Source: Rhizobium sp. Q54
GTDB taxonomy: Bacteria > Pseudomonadota > Alphaproteobacteria > SMXS01
Direction of reading: 5' to 3'
NCBI GenBank assembly: GCA_945907245.1
Contig: CAMDTB010000022.1
Span: 1-48,523, forward strand
DNA length: 48,523 nucleotides
In this document: piece by piece, positions 25,199 through 31,877 of the stretch
How the letters are laid out: every line of letters starts with the position of its first letter
Position numbering within the stretch: position 1 is the first letter of the stretch
The notes under the pieces: generated by a model
Told to the model about the DNA's origin: nothing
Database searches by the model: none
The model's input: the letters and a program-made list of their open reading frames with translations, nothing else
Made by a program: the position numbers and the translations under genes

Positions 25199-25817
25199 TC
25201 AGGGTTGAACGACGACGTACACCACGTCGTTTCCAGACCAGGTCTGCTGGTAGTAGACGCTGCCGCAGTAGTGATACGAGGCACCGTTCCGGTATACCAC
25301 GGTACAGCTAGGCGGCAGCGTGCGGTAGTACGATCCCAGAACCGCCGCCGTCGTGACGGCGACGGCGCCTATGGCAATGCCCGCGGCCACGGGATGGTGG
25401 TAGTAGCCGCCGTGATAGCCGTGGCCGTATCCATGACCATAGCCGCGATCGATATCGACGTTGACGTCGTTGCCGATATTGACGTTGCCGGTGTTGATGT
25501 TGCCGTTGTTGACGCGATTACCGCTGTTGACGTTGTTGCCGACGTTGGCCCGGTTGCCGCTGCTCACGTTGTTGCCGACATTGGCCCGATTGGTCGAATT
25601 CATGCTGCCCTGCGGCCTGGACATCGCACGATTGGCGCCTGCCTGATACCGAACTCTTTGCCATGTGGCCGCCACCGCCACCGCCGCCGCGTCCTCCGCC
25701 CCCACGTGCCGCGGCCTCGCTCATTCCCGCCGCCACCACGGCGACCATGGCCACCATGCACAATGCCGCCGAGGCAAGTTTACGGGTTCCGATCGAGGCA
25801 TTCTTCTTGCTGGTCAT
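25199..25817 (-). pseudogene. Frameshifted Gly/Asn-rich secreted protein
   Basis: Two overlapping frames together make one recognisable protein. Frame one starts at ATG 25817 (GGGAGAG site just upstream) with a signal peptide (core CMVAMVAVVAAG, cut near SEAAA) and a glycine-rich run. The other frame supplies an Asn-rich repeat (units like NRANVGNNV), a His/Gly/Tyr stretch, a short hydrophobic helix (about 20 residues) and the end VVYVVVQP. The join requires one extra base to be ignored at about 25625-25655. Similar proteins with a Gly-rich head and a SYY-x-LPP-x-C tail are common in alphaproteobacteria. It follows the DUF2092 gene by 13 bp, so they were one operon. A sequencing error is an alternative. 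Confidence 0.65.
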
Positions 25818-25830
25818 ATCAGCTCTCCCG

Positions 25831-26634
25831 TTACTGTGCGCTGACGTCAAAAGCCGTCGGATCGTCGAACGGGACCTCGTTCGCCCCCTTGGGCGGTGTG
25901 AACACGAATGTCGAGGCGTCGATCGCCGGCTTCAGATTCCAGCGCATGACCACCTGAAACTGAGGGTCGCCGACGTCGTACCGTGTGGTGATCACGAGCT
26001 TGCGGGGCAGCGGGTGGTCGCCCTTTTCAACCCACAGTTGCCAGTCGACGTCGGCCTGCCGAAAGGCGAGATGGTCGCACGCAACGCCGTCCACGGCTGA
26101 GTCGCCCACCAGAATCCCGCCCCGTACTCCTTCGGTCAGCGTACCGTTGAAGGCTTCATACAGCACGTCGATCATCGGCATTTCGATGCCGGCATCCAGC
26201 ATGCCGCCGATCAGTCTATCCAGACTGTTGGGTACGGCGATGCGCGTAAAGGCCTCGTCATCGGGTGAGTAGATGGCCAGTTTGGCGCCGTCGTAGACGA
26301 ATGTTCTGTTGCGGATGTCGCCTGAGACGTCGGCGCGCAGCTTATTGGGCCGCTGCATGACAAGCGTGGAGCGCTCGTTGTTCTGCAGCTTGAAGCCCAG
26401 CGCCACGATCTCGTCGCGCGAAGACTCGCTCTCGATGGAAAAGGACTGCAGCCCTCGCAGGTAGCTGGCCATCCTGTCGACAACGGCCTGGGCTTCGGGA
26501 GAAACCAGCTGCGCCGGTCCGCTTTGCGCCGGCGCCGATTGGGGGCTTGCCGGCTCCTGCGCCTGAAGCGGCACCATCGGCACAATCAGCGCCGCCGATA
26601 GCAACAACGCACGGGCGGATTTCTTGGGAGACAT
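25831..26634 (-). CDS. Secreted DUF2092 family protein
   Basis: The 267-residue protein has a signal peptide (MSPKKSARALLLSAALIVPMVPLQAQ) and a Pro/Ala/Gln linker. The DUF2092 domain follows: PEAQAVVDRMASYLRGLQSF, a DEI strand, RPNKLRADVSGD, TFVYDGAKLAIYSP, and the late signature DHLAFRQADVDWQLWVEKG with PLPRKLVITTR. The fold is probably LolA/LolB-like (outer-membrane lipoprotein carrier shape), which is inference from the strand pattern. ATG 26634 is preferred, with AGAGAGGA upstream; ATG 26673 is possible. It is the first gene of a two-gene operon with the Gly/Asn-rich protein. Confidence 0.83.
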   Translation of the reverse strand: MSPKKSARALLLSAALIVPMVPLQAQEPASPQSAPAQSGPAQLVSPEAQAVVDRMASYLRGLQSFSIESESSRDEIVALGFKLQNNERSTLVMQRPNKLRADVSGDIRNRTFVYDGAKLAIYSPDDEAFTRIAVPNSLDRLIGGMLDAGIEMPMIDVLYEAFNGTLTEGVRGGILVGDSAVDGVACDHLAFRQADVDWQLWVEKGDHPLPRKLVITTRYDVGDPQFQVVMRWNLKPAIDASTFVFTPPKGANEVPFDDPTAFDVSAQ

Positions 26635-27005
26635 TCTTGCAATTCCTCTCTTGAGATATCCAGGTAGGGTCATGCCGGACTCTTTGGTCGGCAAAGGTCT
26701 GAGGATTGGCTTGGAATCTGGCAGGCTGTCCGCAGGCTCCACCACCACGTGGAGTTCGTACCGATCGTCAGCACCGTCGACTGGTTTCGATAGTCATGCG
26801 ACCCGCATCATGGCGCCTGTCATTTCGCGCCAGTCCCAGCCCTTGCCGGCAGCACCGCGCGGCTTGAATGGTCGCGCTTCAAGTGGGGTTCCACGGTGTT
26901 TAGTTGATCGCGATTGATCGGACCTCCGCCGCACGTTCGTCAACCGGGATGACCGGCAGTTCGCCGGGCACCAAGACTGGCTGCGACGCTATAAGAACCG
27001 AGACT
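26635..27005. other. Intergenic stretch without a convincing gene
   Basis: This 371 bp gap lies between two minus-strand genes. It should contain the promoter of the DUF2092 operon near its left end (AGAGAGGA site at about 26645). Short open frames on both strands (for example about 40 codons ending near 26794 on the minus strand, and a plus-strand run at 26932-27000) have no recognisable family, ribosome-binding site or start. It may hold further eroded gene remnants, as the neighbouring DNA does. Confidence 0.4.
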
Positions 27006-28004
27006 TCACGCGCTGGGCGCCTGGTCCAGCCCCAGATGAGTCCCAACGGCCGTCAGCGAGCCTGGTGACGCTGGCGTGAGTTGGATGCGGTCGAAGCCCA
27101 GGCCTTCCAGGTCGAGCAGCGCCTGCGCCACACTGTCCGGGCGGCCGACGAAGCGGGAGAAGAAGTTGACGCCCAGCGCCGCTGCCATGCCGCGTACCTT
27201 CGGGTCGTCGCCTGTGGCGATCATGATATAGGTGCCGATGGGCACCTCCTCGCGCACCGCGCGGGCCCTGGCGACGGCCTCGCGAACCTCGTCCTCGGTG
27301 ATGCTGGCATAGACCGACATGTCGAGCGAGCCGCCACGCAGCGCCCGGCCGCTGGCGGTGATCTCCAGCCGGTCGACCAGCGGCGTGATCTTCCGCAACG
27401 CGCGCGGACCGCTCGCCGAACCGATCAGGTCGGGCGGCGGATTCATCACGCAGGCCATCGGCGGATCGGTGATCTCGATGCTGTAATGCTCGCCCTTGAA
27501 GCTGCACGTGTCGGTGCGAAGCAGGGAGCGGACGATGGTCAGTGCCTCTCGGTACATGCCGACGCGGGTCGGGCCGTCGGGGAATACGCGGCCGGTGGCG
27601 ACCATCTCCTGGCCCATCCAGCCGGCGCCCAGCCCCGGCTCGAACCGGCCGCCCGACAGCATGTTGAGGGTCAGGCTGGCCTGGGCGAACTCCACAGGCG
27701 AGCGGAACAGATTGTTGGCGAAGGACGAGGTCAGGCGGATGCGCGTCGTCGCCGCCGCCATGGTCGCCAGTACCACGAACACATGCGGGTAGACGGTCTG
27801 GCCGACCCAAAGATGGTCGCTGGCGCAGATTCCGTGCCAGCCCTCGACCTCGCGCTCGCGCGCCCAGTCGGCCGGATTGCCGGCGAGCGGCATCGGCAGG
27901 TTGGCGTCCGGCACGTCAATGATCTCGTTCAGCAGCGCCTCGGCCCGTGCCTTGTGCTGCGCCACGGAGCCTCGGGAGAAGTAGGGCATCATCTGGCGGC
28001 GCAA
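27006..28004 (-). CDS. LLM-class flavin-dependent oxidoreductase with foreign N-terminus
   Basis: From about residue 34 the protein is a bacterial-luciferase-like TIM-barrel monooxygenase: LPMPLAGNPADW, a GWHGICASDHLWVG strand-helix, LNMLSGGRFEPGLGAGWM, and a C-terminal GRPDSVAQALLDLEGLGFDRIQL region. The first 32 residues (LRRQMMPYFSRG to LLNEIID) instead match the N-terminal part of a cytochrome P450, continuous with P450 sequence upstream of the frame. So the ORF looks like an in-frame deletion fusion. The only start before the P450 part is TTG 28004 without a ribosome-binding site. Expression and activity are doubtful, because the first beta strand of the barrel is partly missing. Confidence 0.72.
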   Translation of the reverse strand: MRRQMMPYFSRGSVAQHKARAEALLNEIIDVPDANLPMPLAGNPADWAREREVEGWHGICASDHLWVGQTVYPHVFVVLATMAAATTRIRLTSSFANNLFRSPVEFAQASLTLNMLSGGRFEPGLGAGWMGQEMVATGRVFPDGPTRVGMYREALTIVRSLLRTDTCSFKGEHYSIEITDPPMACVMNPPPDLIGSASGPRALRKITPLVDRLEITASGRALRGGSLDMSVYASITEDEVREAVARARAVREEVPIGTYIMIATGDDPKVRGMAAALGVNFFSRFVGRPDSVAQALLDLEGLGFDRIQLTPASPGSLTAVGTHLGLDQAPSA

Positions 28005-28170
28005 CGTGGTGTGATGCGGCCTGTCGAGGCCGGTGAGCGCGAGTTTGGCCTTGTTGCGGGATTAGCCGACGCTCTCATCGTTGGAGAACTCCTTGTCGTC
28101 GCGTACGACCTCGGCGATGTCGGCATAGCGGCTGACCGCCCAGATGCCCTCGCTTTCCAAATGATGCACC
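27900..28170 (-). pseudogene. Cytochrome P450 N-terminal remnant with in-frame stop
   Basis: Translating the minus strand from 28169 gives HHLESEGIWAVSRYADIAEV, then VVRDDKEFSNDESVG, a TAA stop at 28062-28064, and SRNKAKLALTGLDRPHHTT followed by LRRQMMPYFSRG. This is the standard P450 order: W-x-V-S-R-Y-A-D-I, the D-x-x-x-F-S segment, then the D-x-P-x-H-x-x-LRR motif before the B-C helices. All the heme-binding half is absent; the frame passes into the luciferase-family gene near 27900. At the other end it stops against a Rieske fragment at 28171. It is dead as a P450. Confidence 0.75.
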
Positions 28171-28305
28171 GTCGAATGTGCGCTGCGTTATGCGGTGTTC
28201 GAGATCGCCACCGGGCAGCTGATCTCGGGGCCGACGACAGGTCCGCTGCCGGTTTATCCGGCGCGGATCGATGGCGAGGATGTGTATGTCAGGTTAACGC
28301 CGTAG
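28171..28305 (+). pseudogene. C-terminal remnant of a Rieske-type ferredoxin
   Basis: The 44-codon stretch before TAG reads VECALRYAVFEIATGQLISG, then PTTGPLPVYPARIDGEDVYVR. It follows the tail of Rieske ferredoxins and small subunits: C-P-x-H-x-A-x-F-[DE]-x-x-T-G, then G-P-x-x-x-P-L-P-x-Y-P-x-R-[VI]-x-G-[DE]-x-[VI]-Y-V. In the second cluster motif the proline and histidine are replaced (C-A-L-R), so the cluster could not form, and no start codon or N-terminal half is present. Ferredoxins of this type often lie beside P450 or oxygenase genes, which fits the adjoining P450 scar. Confidence 0.65.
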
Positions 28306-28306
28306 C

Positions 28307-28594
28307 TTACGACGGCATCAATTCGGAATGCACCACGCCGGCGCCGGCGCCGGGTTTATCGACAGCTTGGTCGGGTAGGCGTCGCACGAGATAGTGGTGC
28401 TGGTCGGTGAATGGACCGTTGATGGCATAGGGGCGAGACATCCGCCAGCGCTCGGCGTATTGCCGCGCCGCGGCCGCACTGTCGGCGGCGACGATCATGT
28501 GGCGGAACGGCGTCCGCGCACCCTTAAGCGATGCGGCGCGCGGTTCGATCAGCCAGTGCGAAATGGCGGCGGCGATAATGTCCCCGTTGCTCAT
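28307..28594 (-). CDS. Small hypothetical protein
   Basis: The 95-residue frame has ATG 28594 preceded by GGGGAG at 7 bp. The sequence is soluble, with helical segments (SNGDIIAAAISHWL and SAAAARQYAERWRM) and no membrane segment or known motif. The core could be a small alpha/beta fold (RHMIVAADSAAAARQY resembles a strand-helix unit). Its stop lies 1 bp past the stop of the Rieske remnant. Family not recognised; moderately likely to be real because of the good translation start. Confidence 0.5.
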   Translation of the reverse strand: MSNGDIIAAAISHWLIEPRAASLKGARTPFRHMIVAADSAAAARQYAERWRMSRPYAINGPFTDQHHYLVRRLPDQAVDKPGAGAGVVHSELMPS

Positions 28595-28833
28595 GCTGTA
28601 CTCCCCGTTTGACGCGATACGCCGGGTGAACCGCGGCGTGGATTGATAACCATCGAGCGAGATGGTTCGTTCCCTGCCGACGGTTGTTTTCGCCGAAAAA
28701 ATTGTCGGAGTTATGTCTCAACTGGGGCCGGCGCGTTTGGTCTGCCAGCGGCCGAAAATACGACGACGGCTGTCGTACCTCGACACCACCGACCGAGAGA
28801 GACCTGTGCTCCCGCTGATGCCCGGAGCCGTCC

Positions 28834-29073
28834 ATGCCTTTTTGCCAGTCAGGTGACAAGTCCGCGTACCATGAGTGGCTCATCTATGATGCCATCCTCA
28901 TGGAATTGTCCGCATCGCACCCGGAGATGACGACCTTTGAGGAAGCGGACCTCAAGTGGCGCCTTCTCAAGATCATCGAGACCAACGTTGATCGGCATGA
29001 GCCGAGTCGGCTGTTGCAGTTGTTCCGGGAGGCGATGGACCCGCGTAGATCCGAGCCTGAATTGTTCCTTTAA
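28834..29073 (+). CDS. Small hypothetical helical protein
   Basis: The 79-residue frame begins ATG 28834, with GGAG 7 bp upstream, and ends TAA. The protein looks all-helical and acidic (YDAILMELSASHPE, FEEADLKWRLLKIIETN, SRLLQLFREAMD). It lacks a signal peptide, cysteine pairs or a known motif. An AT-rich region follows immediately. No family is recognised. The 239 bp before it, divergent from the 95-residue gene, shows nothing specific. Confidence 0.5.
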   Translation: MPFCQSGDKSAYHEWLIYDAILMELSASHPEMTTFEEADLKWRLLKIIETNVDRHEPSRLLQLFREAMDPRRSEPELFL

Positions 29074-29160
29074 ATCTGTCTATTTATTAAAAAAATAATT
29101 CTCTAATTGATGCTAATCAATTGGTCTATTTATAATTCATCTAATGTAGATCGATAGGAC
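29074..29160. promoter_or_regulatory. AT-rich regulatory patch before the DUF3309 remnant and SH3 gene
   Basis: This is one of the most AT-rich stretches in the window. It contains a direct repeat GTCTATTTAT (29078-29087 and 29124-29133, 46 bp apart), an A-run, and a 7 bp inverted repeat AATTGAT (29105-29111) with ATCAATT (29116-29122). It is a good candidate promoter or silencer-binding region; MucR-type proteins favour such TpA-rich DNA. No -35/-10 pair is certain. Confidence 0.45.
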
Positions 29161-29202
29161 GAAGGCAAACAAACCGTCATGCTTTTGCTATTGGAGTCGA
29201 CA

Positions 29203-29241
29203 ATGCTCGGAACCATCCTGCTCCTTCTCGGACGGATCTAG
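29203..29241 (+). pseudogene. 12-codon DUF3309 remnant
   Basis: ATG 29203 is preceded by TTGGAG at 7 bp and reads MLGTILLLLGRI then TAG. DUF3309 proteins (about 50 residues) begin MLGTILL and end LLLGRI, with a Trp/Gly-rich centre (TWP, GYGPSGGLG). Here the two ends are joined directly, as if recombination between the similar Leu-rich ends removed the centre. The start site is intact, so the peptide may still be made. As an independent minigene it would be unusual; a remnant is the simplest reading. Confidence 0.6.
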
Positions 29242-29286
29242 ACCGACGGCTCGTCGTCAATTCCTCAACATGCCTTGGAGAGACCC

Positions 29287-30636
29287 ATGCTTTACATATC
29301 CATCGCCACTGCGGCGCTGATTGCCGGCGTGGTGATTTTGCCGTCAGCAGCCCAGGCGGCTACGGCTGTGACCGTCAGGGTGACCGAAATGCGCGCCGGC
29401 CCCGACAGCGAGTACCCGACCGTTCGCGACATTCGTAGCGGTGACCGTGTCGAGATTCATGGCTGTCTGAGCGACTGGACCTGGTGCGATGCCGGATACG
29501 GTACCGAGCGAGGCTGGGTCGCGGGAAATGCCCTCGTGGTGGATTACGACGGACGACGGCAAGCCATCGTTCAGATCGCCCCCCAGATCGGCATCGGCGT
29601 GCTGTCGTTCAGCTTCGGCTCTTATTGGGACAACCACTATCGCGGCCGTCCGTTCTACACCGAACGCAGTCGCTGGGAGCGGCACTACAACGACCGTTAC
29701 CAGTCCCACTGGGGACCACGCGCGTCTTCCGGCTTTACGGTTGGTTCGGCACGGATGCGCGCCGGGCCGGACTATGACTATCCCGTCGTCCAGATCATCC
29801 GGAGCAACCGCCGCGTCGACATCTATGGCTGCCTGAACGACTGGAGTTGGTGCGACGTGGGCTACCGGTCGGAACGGGGCTGGATCGAGGGCGACATGCT
29901 TGCCGTCGACTACCAGAACAGGCGCCGGGCCATCATCGGCATCGGACCCACGATCGGCATCGGCGTGCTGTCGTTCAGCTTCGGGAGCTACTGGGACAAC
30001 TACTACCGCGGCCGGCCGTTCTATGGAGAACGCAGCCGCTGGGAACGGCATTATTTCGACAACTACAAGGCCCATTGGGGACCTCGCCCCGATCGGCGGG
30101 ATGACGATGGTCGCGACAGGAATAAGCAAGACCGGCACGACAGCGACCGGGGCGCAACCGATCGGGGACAGCACGACAACACCCGAACGCGGGACACGCA
30201 GCCCGGCAAGACCGTCGCGCCACCAGTGCCGACGCAGCCACACACAGCAACGCCGCCCCCTCGGGAAGATGCCGGCCCGCGCCCGGCAAAGCCGCAGGAG
30301 CCTCGGGATAGCGACAGGCAGCGGGTCACGCCAAAGCCGCAGCCCCACCCGGCCGTGCCGGAACACGATGCCGGCCGCCGCGATGGCAAGGCTCCCGGGG
30401 TGACGGAGCCCGCCAGGCACAGGGAAAACGAGGGGCAGCAGGTTACGCCGCGGCCATCGCCACAGTCGAAGGCACCACACGAGACCGACAAGGCCCGCAG
30501 CCCCGTGCCTCCGGCGATCGAGCGCCATGACGCGAAGCCGCAGCGACCTGAGCCTCAGAAGGAGCAGGACAGGCCGGCCAAACCGAAGAAGACTCCGGAC
30601 GACGCGGACAAAGAACGCGAGCGGCCCGGGCATTGA
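29287..30636 (+). CDS. Secreted protein with two duplicated SH3b units and a disordered tail
   Basis: The 449-residue protein has a signal peptide (1-25, cut after AAQA). Two tandem repeats of about 120 residues follow. Each has a bacterial SH3 domain (RAGPDSEYPTV..., GC-L-x-DW-x-WCD, ERGW) and a linker with IGIGVLSFSFGSYWDN and YRGRPFY-x-ERSRWERHY. Identical DNA segments (for example ATCGGCATCGGCGTGCTGTC in both copies) show a recent duplication. From about residue 260 the chain is a charged, Pro/Arg/Asp-rich disordered tail. It likely acts in the periplasm or at the cell wall. ATG 29287 has GGAGAG upstream. A hairpin follows the stop. Confidence 0.82.
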   Translation: MLYISIATAALIAGVVILPSAAQAATAVTVRVTEMRAGPDSEYPTVRDIRSGDRVEIHGCLSDWTWCDAGYGTERGWVAGNALVVDYDGRRQAIVQIAPQIGIGVLSFSFGSYWDNHYRGRPFYTERSRWERHYNDRYQSHWGPRASSGFTVGSARMRAGPDYDYPVVQIIRSNRRVDIYGCLNDWSWCDVGYRSERGWIEGDMLAVDYQNRRRAIIGIGPTIGIGVLSFSFGSYWDNYYRGRPFYGERSRWERHYFDNYKAHWGPRPDRRDDDGRDRNKQDRHDSDRGATDRGQHDNTRTRDTQPGKTVAPPVPTQPHTATPPPREDAGPRPAKPQEPRDSDRQRVTPKPQPHPAVPEHDAGRRDGKAPGVTEPARHRENEGQQVTPRPSPQSKAPHETDKARSPVPPAIERHDAKPQRPEPQKEQDRPAKPKKTPDDADKERERPGH

Positions 30637-30662
30637 TACCTTAAGCGAGACGCTCGGATCGG

Positions 30663-30687
30663 CGAGGCCCCGGTTTCCGGGGCCTCG
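30663..30687 (+). terminator. Stem-loop after the SH3 gene
   Basis: An 11 bp perfect stem (CGAGGCCCCGG with CCGGGGCCTCG) with a TTT loop lies 27 bp after the SH3-protein stop and about 45 bp before the VIT1-type gene. There is no T-run after it, so it is a probable but incomplete intrinsic terminator. Confidence 0.55.
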
Positions 30688-30732
30688 GTGTGCCGGCATC
30701 AATGGGCGCCCGATCCGAGAGAGGAATGTGGC

Positions 30733-31434
30733 ATGAGTCGTCTTCGTCTCCACACCGAACGTCATCTGGTGTCGCGCGTCGGCTGGCTCCGGGCCGCCGT
30801 GCTCGGCGCCAATGACGGCATCGTATCGACCGCGAGCCTGATCGTTGGCGTCGCGGCGGCGGCGGCGGCGCCGAGCGATGTGCTGATCACCGGCGTCGCC
30901 GGCCTTGTCGCCGGCGCCATGTCCATGGCCGCGGGCGAGTATGTGTCGGTGAGTTCCCAGTCCGACACCGAGCAGGCCGACCTGGCGCGGGAGCGGAAGG
31001 AACTGGCCGACAGCCCCGAGCTGGAGCGGGAAGAACTCGCGAACATCTACAGGAAGCGGGGACTGGACCAGGATTTGGCCCTGAGGGTTGCCGATCAGCT
31101 GATGGCTGTGGACGCGCTGGGAGCCCACGCGCATGACGAACTTGGCATATCCGACGCAACCACCGCCCGCCCGGTCCAGGCAGCCCTGACGTCAGCGGGG
31201 ACCTTTTCGGTCGGGGCAGCGATGCCGTTGCTGATGGTTGTCGTTTCGCCGTCCGCGCTTCTGGTTCCCATTGTGTCGGCCGCCTCACTGGGCTTTTTGG
31301 CCGTCCTCGGAGCGCTTGGAGCCCGGGCGGGCGGCGCCAATGTGCTCAAGGCGACCGCCAGGGTCACGTTCTGGGGCGCGTTGGCAATGGCGCTCACCGC
31401 CGGCATCGGCGCGATCGTCGGCAAGGCTGTGTAG
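30733..31434 (+). CDS. VIT1/CCC1 family membrane protein
   Basis: The 233-residue protein belongs to the vacuolar iron transporter family, which moves Fe2+ or Mn2+. Signatures are LRAAVLGANDGIVSTASLIVGV in the first helix and GLVAGAMSMAAGEYVSVSSQSDTE in the second. An acidic cytoplasmic metal-binding helix pair follows (DLARERKELADSPELEREELANIYRKRG), then three C-terminal helices. Bacterial members probably export or sequester iron or manganese at the inner membrane. GAGAGGAATG precedes ATG 30733. It converges with erpA, 29 bp apart, an iron-related pair by position only. Confidence 0.9.
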   Translation: MSRLRLHTERHLVSRVGWLRAAVLGANDGIVSTASLIVGVAAAAAAPSDVLITGVAGLVAGAMSMAAGEYVSVSSQSDTEQADLARERKELADSPELEREELANIYRKRGLDQDLALRVADQLMAVDALGAHAHDELGISDATTARPVQAALTSAGTFSVGAAMPLLMVVVSPSALLVPIVSAASLGFLAVLGALGARAGGANVLKATARVTFWGALAMALTAGIGAIVGKAV

Positions 31435-31463
31435 GATGCGACGGGGTTAGGCCAGTAGCACGA

Positions 31464-31799
31464 TCAGATCGAGAACGAGCTGCCGCAGCCGCACGACGAC
31501 GTGGCGTTCGGATTGGTGATCTGGAAGCTGGAGCCGATCACGTCCTCGATGAAGTCGATGGCGGCGCCGGCCAGATAGAGCTGGGACATGGAATCGATAA
31601 GCACCACGGCGCCGTCCTTCTCGATGACCAGGTCGTCATCCTGCCGGGCGTCGTCAAAGGTGAAGTCGTAGCGGAAGCCCGAGCAGCCGCCGCCATTGAC
31701 GGCGACGCGCAGCGCGATCTCGCCGCCATCGTCCTTGATCAGGGTGGCGATGCGCCGGGCGGCGCTGTCCGTGACGGATACCAGTTGCGACTCGCTCAT
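31464..31799 (-). CDS. erpA: Iron-sulfur cluster insertion protein ErpA (A-type carrier)
   Basis: The 111-residue A-type carrier delivers Fe-S clusters to apoproteins. The three cluster cysteines are C39 (GGGCSGFRY), C103 and C105 (SSCGCGSSF). The sequence fits the ErpA/IscA group, with the start [21 protein letters not shown] 31799 is used. It is divergent from dgt, with 78 bp between the start codons, a context often seen for erpA in alphaproteobacteria. Confidence 0.92.
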   Translation of the reverse strand: MSESQLVSVTDSAARRIATLIKDDGGEIALRVAVNGGGCSGFRYDFTFDDARQDDDLVIEKDGAVVLIDSMSQLYLAGAAIDFIEDVIGSSFQITNPNATSSCGCGSSFSI

Positions 31800-31877
31800 C
31801 TTGTCCCTTAGAACGTCTCTAACTCGCTGCGTGCCTAATGTAGGCCCACTTGGCCGGTTGTCAATCAAAGTGCCTTT

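Noticed and set aside
25455-25610. Repeated GTTGTTGCCGAC-type units resembling a CRISPR array
   Set aside because: Unit length and spacing are irregular, there are no unique spacers, and the repeats are codons of an Asn-rich protein repeat (NRANVGNNV-type).
27081-28394. A 437-codon plus-strand frame opposite the luciferase-family gene
   Set aside because: The minus strand has clear LLM and P450 sequence. The plus-strand Rieske-like tail is in a different frame from this one.
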